NCBI GenBank assembly: GCA_965220425.1
Contig: OZ244830.1
Coordinates: forward strand, 4,402,001-4,466,000
Reading direction: 5' to 3'
DNA from: Azophilus sp965220425
GTDB lineage: Bacteria; Pseudomonadota; Gammaproteobacteria; Pseudomonadales; Azotimanducaceae
Length of the DNA stretch: 64,000 bases
Positions 8,413-15,902 of this stretch are shown here, piece after piece. The first letter of the stretch is position 1. The number at the start of each line of letters is the position of its first letter. A model generated the notes under the pieces. It was given only the letters and a program-made list of their open reading frames with translations. It did not search any database and was not told the DNA's origin. The translations under genes were made by a program, and so were the position numbers.

Positions 8413-8652
8413 GCAGATCAGTCTATTCGAACCCGAACCTATTGACCACCCGGTCGCCGACGATCTCGATTCCGCGTCGGCTTGGCTGGATGCCCACCCC
8501 GAACTGTTCGAGGCGATCGGCGCCGACCTCGATGGCGGGGCCGGATCGCAACGAGGCCGCCACGGACTGACCCGCGAGACGCTGCGGCGCTGTGCGGCGC
8601 TGTTGCATCTGCGCCAGACCCGTTATCGGGACTTGGCCTTCACCCGCCAAGA
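8393..8652 (+). pseudogene. 5' fragment of an ISNCY-type transposase gene
   Basis: Starting at ATG 8393, with GGAGG upstream at 8382-8386, about 87 residues match the N-terminus of ISNCY-family transposases: REKRTTQISLFEPEP, ASAWLDAHPELF, GLTRETLRRCAALLHLRQ and YRDLAF. The rest of the gene, including the DDE catalytic residues, is missing. The homology stops where the 3' end of the secreted FG-GAP gene begins at 8657. The insertion sequence was therefore cut when the two segments were joined. No intact copy is in the window. Confidence 0.65.
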
Positions 8653-8656
8653 CTGG

Positions 8657-10252
8657 TCAGGGTTCTGTCCGGGCCATCAGGACGGCCACGCGACCCGCCG
8701 CCGTGTCCGGCGGGTACTGGATGACGACGTCCTGCCGGCCGTCCCGGTCGAGATCGGCGAGCATGGCGTAGCGCTCGTCGACGGGCGGCTCGACCGCCAT
8801 GTGGACGGGATCGGCGGCCAACAAGTCCGGTCCCGGCACGCCCAGGAACACCGACAGGCGGTCCCAGCGTTCGCCCGTCAGCAGGTCCGCGCGGCCGTCG
8901 CCGTTCACGTCGCCGATCAGCGCGGTGGGGAAGAGCACGCCCCGGCGGTCGAGCGGTGCGAAGGGCGTGCGTACGCGGCGTACCGCATCGGGTTCGTCGG
9001 CGTAGGACCCGTCGCGCTGGCGGTAGAGCGCCAGGTCCATGGTGACCGACTTGCCGACCATCGCGCGCGTCATGCCGCCGAGCCCGGTGTCCACGGACGC
9101 CATCCCGATGTCCGTCGCGCCGTCGCCGTCCGCGTCGAGATAGCGCTGCGTCGCGTACCCCGACCCCATGCCGACCGCCGGCCCGGGCGTCTCCAGCGTC
9201 GCATCGGGAGTCGGCTCGAACGCCGTCCCACCCGGCGCCGGTCGCCCGAAGTGGACGGCGAAGCGGCCGCGCGCGCTGAAGACACGCCGGCCGGCCACCG
9301 ACAGGGTGACGAGGTCGGCCACGCCGTCGGCGTTCAGGTCGCGGAAGCCGTGCAGTACCGTGTACTCGAAGCGGCCGTCGAGGCCGAACAGCAGCGACGG
9401 CACGCCGACGTCCCCGAACTGGAAGCCAAACGCGTACGCACCGTCGAAGTCGAACGGCACGTCGATCACGAAGCTCTCCGGGGTGGCGTCGAAGCCGCCG
9501 GCGGAGTTCTGCCGGTGCAGGTCGAAACGGTCGCCGTTCCAGAACACGAGGTCGGGGCGCCCGTCCCGGTCGTAGTCCATACGGTGCACCCGGCCCAGGT
9601 ACCACGGGACGTTCTCCGCCGTGATGCCGCCGTCCCCGTAGGTGCGCGGGTCGCCGTACGCCCTCGCGTCCAGGAACGGCTCCGCGGGACCGAGCTGGAC
9701 CGCGGCCGCGAACGTACCGTCCGGCGACTGCGTCGCTATCCAGAAGCCGTCGGCGTCGGGCACGACGAGGTCGTCGCGGCCGTCGCCGTCAAGGTCGCGC
9801 GTCACGTCCACGCGCGGCAGTGCGCCGTCGCCTTCCGGAGTGCGATAGTCGGTCGCCACGGGCACGAGGCAGCACTCGGTCGCGGCGTCCGCGTCGAACA
9901 GGCTCAGACCGCCGCGGCGGTAGAGGACCGGATAGTCCCGCCCGCCCACGTCCGCGACATCGACGAACAGCACGCCGTGGCCGAGCGCCGTCCGGACCAC
10001 CACGCGCCACTCGCCGGCCTCGAGCCGGTGGATCGTCAGTCCCGTGTCTCCGCCTGCCGGTCCGTCGATCACGGCAAGCTCGGCGTGCCCCGGGGCGGTG
10101 AACGACCCCGGCAGCACCGTCTGGTACGGAGCCGCGCCCGTCTCGATCTCATGGATCTCGAAGAGCCCGGCCGCCGGCGGCGCAGCCGCCCACGCGGAGC
10201 CACAGGTGAGGATCCAGAACGCGGGCCAGGCAGGCACGCTGCGCAGGTTCAT
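8657..10252 (-). CDS. Secreted FG-GAP/VCBS repeat protein
   Basis: A 531-residue protein with a signal peptide (hydrophobic WPAFWILTCGSAWAAA). It carries six calcium-binding loops of the D-x-D-x-D-G type: DLDGDGRDDL, DYDRDGRPDL, DLNADGVADL, DADGDGATDI, DVNGDGRADL and DLDRDGRQDV. These mark a beta-propeller of integrin-like repeats, usually extracellular and used in adhesion or as a scaffold. No catalytic domain or sorting signal is visible. The gene is alone. Upstream on its 5' side is an Xre remnant; downstream is a broken transposase. The GC content is higher than that of the flanking fragments. Confidence 0.8.
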   Translation of the reverse strand: MNLRSVPAWPAFWILTCGSAWAAAPPAAGLFEIHEIETGAAPYQTVLPGSFTAPGHAELAVIDGPAGGDTGLTIHRLEAGEWRVVVRTALGHGVLFVDVADVGGRDYPVLYRRGGLSLFDADAATECCLVPVATDYRTPEGDGALPRVDVTRDLDGDGRDDLVVPDADGFWIATQSPDGTFAAAVQLGPAEPFLDARAYGDPRTYGDGGITAENVPWYLGRVHRMDYDRDGRPDLVFWNGDRFDLHRQNSAGGFDATPESFVIDVPFDFDGAYAFGFQFGDVGVPSLLFGLDGRFEYTVLHGFRDLNADGVADLVTLSVAGRRVFSARGRFAVHFGRPAPGGTAFEPTPDATLETPGPAVGMGSGYATQRYLDADGDGATDIGMASVDTGLGGMTRAMVGKSVTMDLALYRQRDGSYADEPDAVRRVRTPFAPLDRRGVLFPTALIGDVNGDGRADLLTGERWDRLSVFLGVPGPDLLAADPVHMAVEPPVDERYAMLADLDRDGRQDVVIQYPPDTAAGRVAVLMARTEP

Positions 10253-10326
10253 GCCGATCTCCCTCCAGGAAGCACGTGACGCCCGCCAGCGTCGTAGGAC
10301 GGACTATAATTTGCAACTCCAATCGA

Positions 10327-10352
10327 CAAAGTATCAGAATTTCGACACTTTG
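10327..10352. promoter_or_regulatory. Inverted repeat, candidate operator
   Basis: CAAAGT at 10327-10332 is mirrored by ACTTTG at 10347-10352. A second pair, GTATC at 10331-10335 and GATAC at 10365-10369, lies nearby. The region is AT-rich and immediately precedes the Xre-like stub at 10373, as expected for the operator of a self-regulated repressor. Confidence 0.35.
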
Positions 10353-10372
10353 GTACCGTATAGAGATACTTC

Positions 10373-10449
10373 ATGATCCAATCGAAACGTATCGTCGAGG
10401 CACTGAAGCACGCGCTCAAGGCCCGCGGGTGTCCTACGCGCAAGTCGGA
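10373..10449 (+). pseudogene. N-terminal stub of an Xre-family regulator
   Basis: ATG 10373 opens with IVEALKHALKARG, and after a one-base slip the adjacent frame reads VSYAQVG. Together these resemble the start of a common Xre/HTH regulator. Homology ends at about 10450, where a DUF3604 fragment begins on the opposite strand. It is both frameshifted and truncated; only the promoter-side end of the gene remains. Confidence 0.45.
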
Positions 10450-10893
10450 GTCGGCCATGGCCGGCGCCATACCCAGGTAGTGGGCATGGTCGGTCACTGC
10501 CTGAAAGTCGAGGGGCTCGTTCAAGTTCACGTCGAAGCCCGCAGGGTGGCGTAGCGTCTCGCCGCGGGCGAACCGGTAAGCGTCATCCGGATCGGCCCGA
10601 ACGCCATAGATGAAAGCGTCAAACGAGTAGAGGGTATGAACGTGCAGATCGCCGAAGCAGGCAGCTCGATCGGGATGTGGCTCGACGACAGCGGAAGTTC
10701 TGGACGGCTTCGCATTCGATGCCTCGTCCGGATCGGCGTAACCTGCGAGCAACAGGCAGGAAAACAGGGCGGTTGTCAGTGGGATGCGGTTCGTTGCCTG
10801 GCAGCCCCATGGGCTCAGGGGATCGGACTGGCATTGATGATTCCGTGCATGGCCATTGCGCCTTGGGGTATTGGCTTGATCGCCGAGGACCAC
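10444..10893 (-). pseudogene. N-terminal fragment of a DUF3604 (PHP-like) protein
   Basis: The minus-strand frame carries ACFGDLHVHTLYSFDAF, then RADPDDAYRFARGE, HPAGFDVNLNEPLDF and AVTDHAHYLGMA. These are the hallmark start of DUF3604 proteins, which are several hundred residues long and probably metal-dependent hydrolases; HVHT and DHAH would bind metal. A hydrophobic stretch (LTTALFSCLLLAG) ahead of the domain looks like a secretion signal. Only about 75 residues of the domain survive before the junction with the Xre stub, so it cannot be functional. Confidence 0.65.
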
Positions 10894-11145
10894 TCCATGA
10901 GGCTATGGAAGTCCATCAGACCGATGCGTCGGCGGTGGATCTGGGCTACGTTGCTGATCTTTGCCTGCTCGATCCCAACGGTGATCCCACATCTTGTCTT
11001 GATCGAAACGGCTTACGGCACGTCCCCTTTCGTTTTGGAAACACTATTGCTGTTGGACTCCGTGTTGGTGGGTTTCATTGCATTGATCCTGGGCTCGTCG
11101 TTATGGGTCATCTACCGCATGCGCGTGCTCGACGCATTGACCTGA
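10837..11145 (+). CDS. Small membrane protein of unknown function
   Basis: From ATG 10837, 102 residues form two or three membrane helices (for example WIWATLLIFACSIPTVI and VGFIALILGSSLWVIY). The N-terminal boundary is uncertain: the frame extends upstream, and its start overlaps the antisense DUF3604 fragment. GC content is lower than in neighbouring genes. No family is recognised, and it may be a remnant of a larger gene. Confidence 0.35.
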   Translation: MIPCMAIAPWGIGLIAEDHSMRLWKSIRPMRRRWIWATLLIFACSIPTVIPHLVLIETAYGTSPFVLETLLLLDSVLVGFIALILGSSLWVIYRMRVLDALT

Positions 11146-11217
11146 TTGTCGAGACTCAGTCGTGCGGGCCACCTGACGACCGCAATCAGCGGCGGGCGGC
11201 GAAGCCGACCTGCGTGA

Positions 11218-11517
11218 TTAGCCTGGAATCCTTGAGCGGGCGTAATGTTTACAGCCGTCGCTACGCCTCTCGAGTACCTCGAAGGCACCGCCAAACAACC
11301 AAGAGTTGGTTTGCGGGTAGAACTCCATGAAGGAGAGCACATGCGGCCTAGTCCAGTCGTTCTTTCTGCCTCGCCACTCGTTCCAACCGATCCAGTTTTT
11401 GCGATGGCCCACGAACTCGTCAAGCGGGTTGACGCCGTCGCGGTTCCTGCACGCCAAGTGGAGCTTGTATTGCTCTGGCGCAGAAATCGCCAGTATGTCG
11501 TTCAGAAGGATATCCAT
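11218..11517 (-). pseudogene. N-terminal part of a GIY-YIG nuclease-like protein
   Basis: ATG 11517 starts a frame reading MDILLNDILAIS, NPLDEFV, RPHVLSFMEFYP and SWLFGGAFEVLER. This resembles the N-terminal region of GIY-YIG nuclease-family proteins found in mobile contexts. The GIY-YIG catalytic motif should lie further on, but the frame loses homology near 11260 and stops at 11218. The family call is from memory of conserved blocks and is tentative; truncation seems clear. Confidence 0.4.
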
Positions 11518-11526
11518 CGAATCAGG

Positions 11527-11600
11527 CTAATGACAAAGCTCAACGGCGGACAAGCCGCGAAGCGGGTTGACCGTCGGCTGAAGCGCCTTGCTAGCTTGCT
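11527..11600 (+). repeat. attC-like structure, copy 1
   Basis: The segment contains the run GGACAAGCCGCGAAGCGGGT followed by GTCGGCTGAAGCGCC and a CTAGC end, and GGCTAATGAC at its left. The core CCGC-GAA-GCGG can form a stem inside a longer imperfect palindrome, as in the recombination sites of integron cassettes. The same core recurs at 12273-12352. The simple-site consensus GTTRRRY is degenerate here (GCTAGCT), so integrase recognition is uncertain. Confidence 0.4.
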
Positions 11601-11773
11601 GCTTTTCGCTCCAGACGCTTCGGTTCGCGGTGTACGACCTTGCGCCCAGACACACTCTCCAACTCTCTCAGAGCCCTACACATACGCTGCATGTCGTTAC
11701 CATGCTTGGCGGCGAACTCCCGCCCATGCGCTCTCATTTCTTCGACGATTGGATCACTACGCATCATCTTCAC
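11591..11773 (-). CDS. Small partner of the PIN toxin, probable antitoxin
   Basis: A 60-residue basic protein (SDPIVEEMRAHGREFAAKHG, then RMCRALRELE and SGRKVV) that overlaps the end of the upstream PIN-domain gene by 17 bases. Short proteins starting with DPIVEE commonly accompany this PIN subgroup and are taken as the antitoxin. ATG at 11767 or 11764 is also possible and would shorten the overlap. No defined DNA-binding fold can be named. Confidence 0.55.
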   Translation of the reverse strand: MKMMRSDPIVEEMRAHGREFAAKHGNDMQRMCRALRELESVSGRKVVHREPKRLERKAAS

Positions 11774-12239
11774 CGATTAGTTCTTCAGGCGAGCACAGCA
11801 CTGGGCAAACCAGACCAAAATTGGAGACCGCGTTGACCACGATAGTGCGCGTACTGGCGTTGTTGATATGTTTGAAGTTCCAGGTAATAAGGTAATCAAT
11901 CCCCTGGGTCGCGGCGATTGCAATATGCAATGCATCGCGGGCGCTATTTGCTGGAACAGCATTTGATGCCAGTAGCGCAAACGCCAATGACTCGGCCTCC
12001 GCTACAACCGCAACGCTCGGGATGTCGACAATCACCCGGAGGCGCTCTTCCGCCGCCGCAGCGTCGCCAGCCGAGATTTCCTCCACCACCAATGGTGATA
12101 CATAGACATCGTACCGCAAACGGCGGTCGTCCCACCACTCGGCCGTGGCTGCTTGGTGGCCGGCAATGACAAGATCGCGACTCGGCCGGGCCGTGAGATA
12201 GCTGATGACCGAGGATTCGATGTAAACCGACTTATTCAT
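11757..12239 (-). CDS. VapC-family PIN-domain toxin
   Basis: A complete 160-residue PIN protein. YIESSVISYLTARPSRD at the N-terminus carries the first acidic residue. VVEEIS near residue 53 and DALHIAIAA near residue 102 supply the next catalytic acids, and LITWNFKHINNA is the characteristic fourth segment. PIN toxins are magnesium-dependent RNases. The toxin gene comes first and the small partner second, the reverse of the classic vapBC order. The module lies between two attC-like structures, so it may be a gene cassette. Confidence 0.8.
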   Translation of the reverse strand: MNKSVYIESSVISYLTARPSRDLVIAGHQAATAEWWDDRRLRYDVYVSPLVVEEISAGDAAAAEERLRVIVDIPSVAVVAEAESLAFALLASNAVPANSARDALHIAIAATQGIDYLITWNFKHINNASTRTIVVNAVSNFGLVCPVLCSPEELIGEDDA

Positions 12240-12272
12240 CCCTCTAAGTGTATCCCACGCACTCGGCTCTGC

Positions 12273-12352
12273 GAGCTAACCACCAAGCCCAGCCGCGGAC
12301 AAGCCGCGAAGCGGGTTGGGTGTCGGCTGAAGCGCCGTGTTATGCCACGCTG
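12273..12352 (+). repeat. attC-like structure, copy 2
   Basis: A left GCTAAC lies near 12276 and a right GTTATGC near 12340. Between them the arms CAGCC and GGCTG pair around the core CAAGCCGCGAAGCGGGTTG. The arrangement (outer R boxes, inner L boxes, apical stem) follows the integron attC plan, and the core is almost identical to that at 11527-11600. The roughly 740 bases between the copies hold exactly one PIN toxin module, a size typical of one cassette. Confidence 0.45.
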
Positions 12353-12469
12353 GCCTTGACACCCTTCGGTGGGCGAATGAACGGCTTTTGCCCACTCGCC
12401 TTCTGCTGCCGCCTCAATCGAACCGCAGCGGCTCCTGCATCGGTTGCCGCAATGGCTCCGGATCGGCAG

Positions 12470-12545
12470 CAGCCGTGGTCGCCACGGGAATGTTGCGCAC
12501 CCACTCCTCCGTGGCGCGGGCGGTGACGATGATTTGCTCTATCTC
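12470..12545 (-). pseudogene. TonB-dependent receptor fragment
   Basis: Twenty-five codons read EIEQIIVTARATEEWV then RNIPVA, matching the TonB box and start of the plug domain of TonB-dependent outer-membrane receptors. Nothing else of the receptor is present on either side, so this is a short relic lying within the stretch between the attC-like repeat and the lone vapB. Confidence 0.45.
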
Positions 12546-12673
12546 CGCGGTAAACGACGATCTTCTTTGTGCAAGCGCTCTTGCAAAGGTCAGACGCCTG
12601 CATTGACCCACGAGTTTCGTGTAGCACGGATTCCGCATATCCTCTGTCCGTCATGAATCCAAGGACTCTATCC

Positions 12674-12883
12674 ATGAATCTAACCGTCACGGTTGAGGAT
12701 GAGGTTCTCCGATCCGCTCGCATTCGCGCGCTTGAGGAAAACACATCCGTGAATGCGGTGCTGCGCGACTACCTCACCGCCTACGCCGGCTTGGCTTCCG
12801 GCAAGCGCGGCGCCGCCGACCGTCTTCTCCATCTCTCGCGGAATTCCCCGGCCGGCAGCGCCGAATCCGGCCGGATCGCATGA
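12674..12883 (+). CDS. Lone VapB-like antitoxin
   Basis: About 69 residues beginning NLTVTVEDEVLRSARIRALE, then TSVNAVLRDYLTAYAG, a ribbon-helix-helix DNA-binding region of the VapB type. An in-frame ATG at 12653 could add seven residues. Normally a PIN toxin gene follows with a 4-base overlap. Here the ATGA overlap leads directly into a rhodanese-domain gene and no toxin is found. The C-terminal part is shorter than expected, so the antitoxin has probably lost its toxin-binding end. Confidence 0.65.
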   Translation: MNLTVTVEDEVLRSARIRALEENTSVNAVLRDYLTAYAGLASGKRGAADRLLHLSRNSPAGSAESGRIA

Positions 12884-13446
12884 TGAAAGCCCGTCACGCA
12901 CGGCAGGTCATTGCCATCTGCGGGAGCCTGCTTTCATGGGCGCTCCCCGTAACCTTCGACCCGGCCCCGGCGGCGTATGCGTCGGAACCGAATGGTTCCG
13001 GTTCCGACGCACTCGCCTGGCATCGCACGCTCAAGCTTGTCGGCGACGCATTTCCGGACGTGCCCACAATGACGACTCGGGAACTATCCTCGAGTCCGCC
13101 GGCGGATATCCTGCTTCTCGATGCCCGAACGTCCGAAGAATTCAACGTCAGCCACATCAAGGGGGCGGTGCGTGCCCGCGACGTCCGCTCGGCCCTGGCC
13201 GCAATCGCAGCCCAGCCTGAGAAATCGACCGTCGTCGTCTACTGCTCGGTGGGCTATCGTTCCTCGCGGCTTGCCGAGCGCTTGCGTGAGCGCGGGGTCG
13301 CCAACATCTACAACCTGGAAGGCTCGCTGTTTCAGTGGGCGAACGAGGAACGGCCCCTGTATCGCGGACAGGAGCGCGTCCGGCAGGTGCATCCCTTCGA
13401 TGAGGATTGGGGGCAACTGCTCGACGAGCGGTACTGGCCGGACTGA
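12880..13446 (+). CDS. Secreted rhodanese-domain protein
   Basis: A 188-residue protein with an N-terminal signal (VIAICGSLLSWALPVTF) and one rhodanese domain. Motifs are LLLDARTSEEFNVSHIKGAV, VVYCSVGYRSSRLAERL, where the Cys of YCSVGYRS is the catalytic residue, and NLEGSLFQWANE. Rhodaneses transfer sulfane sulfur; periplasmic single-domain forms may sense or handle reactive sulfur. The ATG overlaps the stop of the vapB-like gene (ATGA), an odd coupling of unrelated functions that probably arose by deletion. A GTG or ATG further in cannot be excluded as the original start. Confidence 0.8.
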   Translation: MMKARHARQVIAICGSLLSWALPVTFDPAPAAYASEPNGSGSDALAWHRTLKLVGDAFPDVPTMTTRELSSSPPADILLLDARTSEEFNVSHIKGAVRARDVRSALAAIAAQPEKSTVVVYCSVGYRSSRLAERLRERGVANIYNLEGSLFQWANEERPLYRGQERVRQVHPFDEDWGQLLDERYWPD

Positions 13447-13773
13447 ATCGAGGCAACTCCAATCCGCTCGGCGGATTGATTACCCGGCAAACCTCGTTTA
13501 GGCTGCGCCCCGTTTTCGGCGCCGAGCCCTGGGCCGTGCACCCGGCCCAGGCCCGATGATTGGAAAACGATGCCGATAGCGCCCGTGGCGGGCATGGATT
13601 CGGCGAACGGGTTCGATACTTGCGATGAACATGCGGCAAATCACAAGGTGGCGTTGGCGACCTTGAACTGAAACGACGCCGGGCCCTGATGGCAGGGCCG
13701 GCAAGCGCCGCGTTTCCCCCTCACCTGCCAGCGTGGAATTGCGCGGTCACTCCGTTCCGCAAGAGACGAACCC
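13447..13773. other. Gap before trpE with two hairpins
   Basis: No gene is supported here. A perfect 9-base stem, CCTGGGCCG and CGGCCCAGG with loop TGCACC, lies at 13528-13551, and a second stem, GGCCCT and AGGGCC, at 13682-13699. A 33-codon frame from ATG 13569 has no Trp codons, so it does not look like a trp leader peptide. Neither hairpin is followed by a T-run. The stretch could be the trp leader with unknown regulation. Confidence 0.4.
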
Positions 13774-15279
13774 ATGCACGCCAACGATGACTTTGCCCGG
13801 CTGGCCGCCGCGGGATACAACCGGGTTCCCGTTGTATTCGAAACCCTCGCCGACCTCGACACCCCCTTGTCGGTCTATCTGAAGATTGCCCGGGGGCCGT
13901 ACTCCTATCTGCTGGAATCCGCCCAGGGCGGCGAGCGCTGGGGCCGCTACTCGATTATCGGCCTGCCCTGCCGGACGGTGCTGAAGGTTACGGGCCACCG
14001 GGTCACCGTCACGTCCAACGGAACCCCCGACGAAGACATTGAGGCGGAAGACCCGCTGGCGTTCATCGAGGAATTCCAGGCCCGCTACCGGGTGGCTCCG
14101 TCACCGGACCTGCCCCGCTTCTACGGCGGCCTGGTCGGATATTTCGGCTACGACTGCGTCCGTTACGTCGAGCAGCGGCTCCGGCACAGCACGCCGCCGG
14201 ATCCGCTCGGCACCCCGGATGCGGTGCTCATGGTCTCCGAGGAGGTCATCGTCTTCGACAATCTCAGGGGCCGCATGCAGTTGATCCGCCTCGTCGACCC
14301 CGCCGAACCCGGCATCCGCGAGAAAACGGTGGAGCGGCTGCGGGAACGGGCTCATGCTCTGGCCGCTACGGCGGCACCTGTTGCAGCTGCGGTTTCCCGG
14401 GCATCCGGTGGCCGTGCGCATACCGTCGAGGAGAGCGATTTCGTATCCGAGTTCGGCGAGGAGGCGTTCAAGGCCGGCGTGGATCGAATCCGCGAGTACA
14501 CCCGGGCCGGCGATGTCATGCAGGTCGTGCTCGCGCAGCGGATGTCGATTCCCTTCGCCGCGGACCCGATCGACCTGTACCGGGCGCTGCGCAGCCTGAA
14601 CCCCTCCCCCTACATGTACTTCATGGATCTGCGCGACTTCCAGATCGTCAGTTCGTCGCCGGAAATCCTCGCCCGCCTCGAAGACGGCATCGCCTTCAAC
14701 CGCCCCCTGGCCGGAACCCGCCGCCGCGGCCACACGCCGGAGGAAGACCTGGCCATGGAGCGCGAACTGCTCTCCGACCCCAAGGAGACCGCCGAGCACC
14801 TGATGCTCATCGATCTCGGGCGCAACGATATCGGCCGGGTGTGCGAGATCGGCTCCGTCGAGGTCACCGAACAGTTCGCCATCGAGCGCTACTCCCACGT
14901 CATGCACATCGCGAGCCATGTCGTCGGCAAGCTGCAAGCGGACAAGACCGCCATGGACCTGCTGCGGGCGACGCTGCCGGTCGGCACCCTGTCCGGCGCC
15001 CCCAAGATCCGCGCCATGGAGATCATCGACGAACTGGAGCCCGTCAAGCGCGGCATCTACGGCGGCGCCGTCGGGTACCTCGCCTGGAGCGGCAACATGG
15101 ACACGGCCATCGCCATCCGCACGGCGGTGATCAAGAACGGCTCGCTCTACATCGAGGCGGGCGGCGGCATCGTCGCCGATTCGATCCCCCGGCTCGAATG
15201 GAAAGAGAGCATGAACAAGGGCCGGGCCATCTTCCGCGCCGCCGCCATGGCCGCGTCCGGGTTCGCGACACTGGAGTAA
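13774..15279 (+). CDS. trpE: Anthranilate synthase component I
   Basis: A 501-residue enzyme that makes anthranilate from chorismate with TrpG, the first step of tryptophan synthesis. The N-terminal regulatory segment SYLLESAQGGERWGRYS (LLES motif, where Trp binds for feedback inhibition) distinguishes it from PabB. The catalytic region has DVMQVVLAQRM, FNRPLAGTRRRG, HLMLIDLGRNDIGRV, GTLSGAPKIRAMEIID and YIEAGGGIVADS. The length is normal. It heads a trpE-trpG-trpD-trpC cluster; trpG follows after 5 bases. The ATG is preceded by a weak AAGAGA. No attenuator with tandem Trp codons was found upstream. Confidence 0.96.
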   Translation: MHANDDFARLAAAGYNRVPVVFETLADLDTPLSVYLKIARGPYSYLLESAQGGERWGRYSIIGLPCRTVLKVTGHRVTVTSNGTPDEDIEAEDPLAFIEEFQARYRVAPSPDLPRFYGGLVGYFGYDCVRYVEQRLRHSTPPDPLGTPDAVLMVSEEVIVFDNLRGRMQLIRLVDPAEPGIREKTVERLRERAHALAATAAPVAAAVSRASGGRAHTVEESDFVSEFGEEAFKAGVDRIREYTRAGDVMQVVLAQRMSIPFAADPIDLYRALRSLNPSPYMYFMDLRDFQIVSSSPEILARLEDGIAFNRPLAGTRRRGHTPEEDLAMERELLSDPKETAEHLMLIDLGRNDIGRVCEIGSVEVTEQFAIERYSHVMHIASHVVGKLQADKTAMDLLRATLPVGTLSGAPKIRAMEIIDELEPVKRGIYGGAVGYLAWSGNMDTAIAIRTAVIKNGSLYIEAGGGIVADSIPRLEWKESMNKGRAIFRAAAMAASGFATLE

Positions 15280-15284
15280 CGACG

Positions 15285-15902
15285 ATGCTGCTGATGATCG
15301 ACAACTACGACTCCTTCACCTACAACGTCGTGCAGTACCTGGGCGAGCTGGGCGCCGATGTCGCCGTGTACCGCAACGACGAACTCACCCTGGAAGAGAT
15401 CGCGGCACTGCAACCGGACAAGATCGTCATCTCGCCCGGACCCTGTACGCCGGACGAGGCGGGCATCTCCGTGGATGTAGTGCGCGCCTTCGGGCCGACG
15501 ACGCCGCTCCTCGGAATCTGCCTGGGGCACCAGAGCGTCGGGCAGGCATTCGGCGGCGAGGTCGTCCGCGCCCGAGAGGTCATGCACGGCAAGACCTCCA
15601 TGATTCACCACGCCGGCGACGGCCTGTTCTCGCGCCTCCCCGACCCGCTGGAAGCGACCCGCTATCACTCCCTGATCGTCGCCCGGGAGACGCTGCCCGA
15701 CTGCCTGGAAGTCACCGCCTGGACACAACGCGACGGGAACTTCGACGAGATCATGGGACTGCGCCATCGCGAATACCCGATCGAAGGGGTACAGTTTCAC
15801 CCGGAATCGATATTCACGAAGACCGGACACGACCTGTTGCGGAATTTCCTGGAGGGGCCACATGAACGCCGGCGCGGGCCGATGCCCGAATCGAGACGGT
15901 AG
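15285..15902 (+). CDS. trpG: Anthranilate synthase component II (glutamine amidotransferase)
   Basis: A 205-residue class I amidotransferase that releases ammonia from glutamine for TrpE. NYDSFTYNVVQYLGELG opens the protein. The nucleophile is Cys in LLGICLGHQSVGQAFGG, and the His-Glu pair is in VQFHPESI. The start ATG 15285 is 5 bases after the trpE stop. Proteins of this family may also serve PabB in folate synthesis. The C-terminal 13 residues are Arg-rich and vary between species. Confidence 0.95.
   Translation: MLLMIDNYDSFTYNVVQYLGELGADVAVYRNDELTLEEIAALQPDKIVISPGPCTPDEAGISVDVVRAFGPTTPLLGICLGHQSVGQAFGGEVVRAREVMHGKTSMIHHAGDGLFSRLPDPLEATRYHSLIVARETLPDCLEVTAWTQRDGNFDEIMGLRHREYPIEGVQFHPESIFTKTGHDLLRNFLEGPHERRRGPMPESRR

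Noticed and set aside
12340..12744. Minus-strand 134-codon frame in the gap before vapB
   Set aside because: Sequence is repetitive Arg/His/Ala-rich without family features; only a 25-codon TonB-receptor slice in another frame is recognisable.
13569..13670. Short frame upstream of trpE as a trp leader peptide
   Set aside because: It has no Trp codons and no following terminator/antiterminator pair with a T-run was found.
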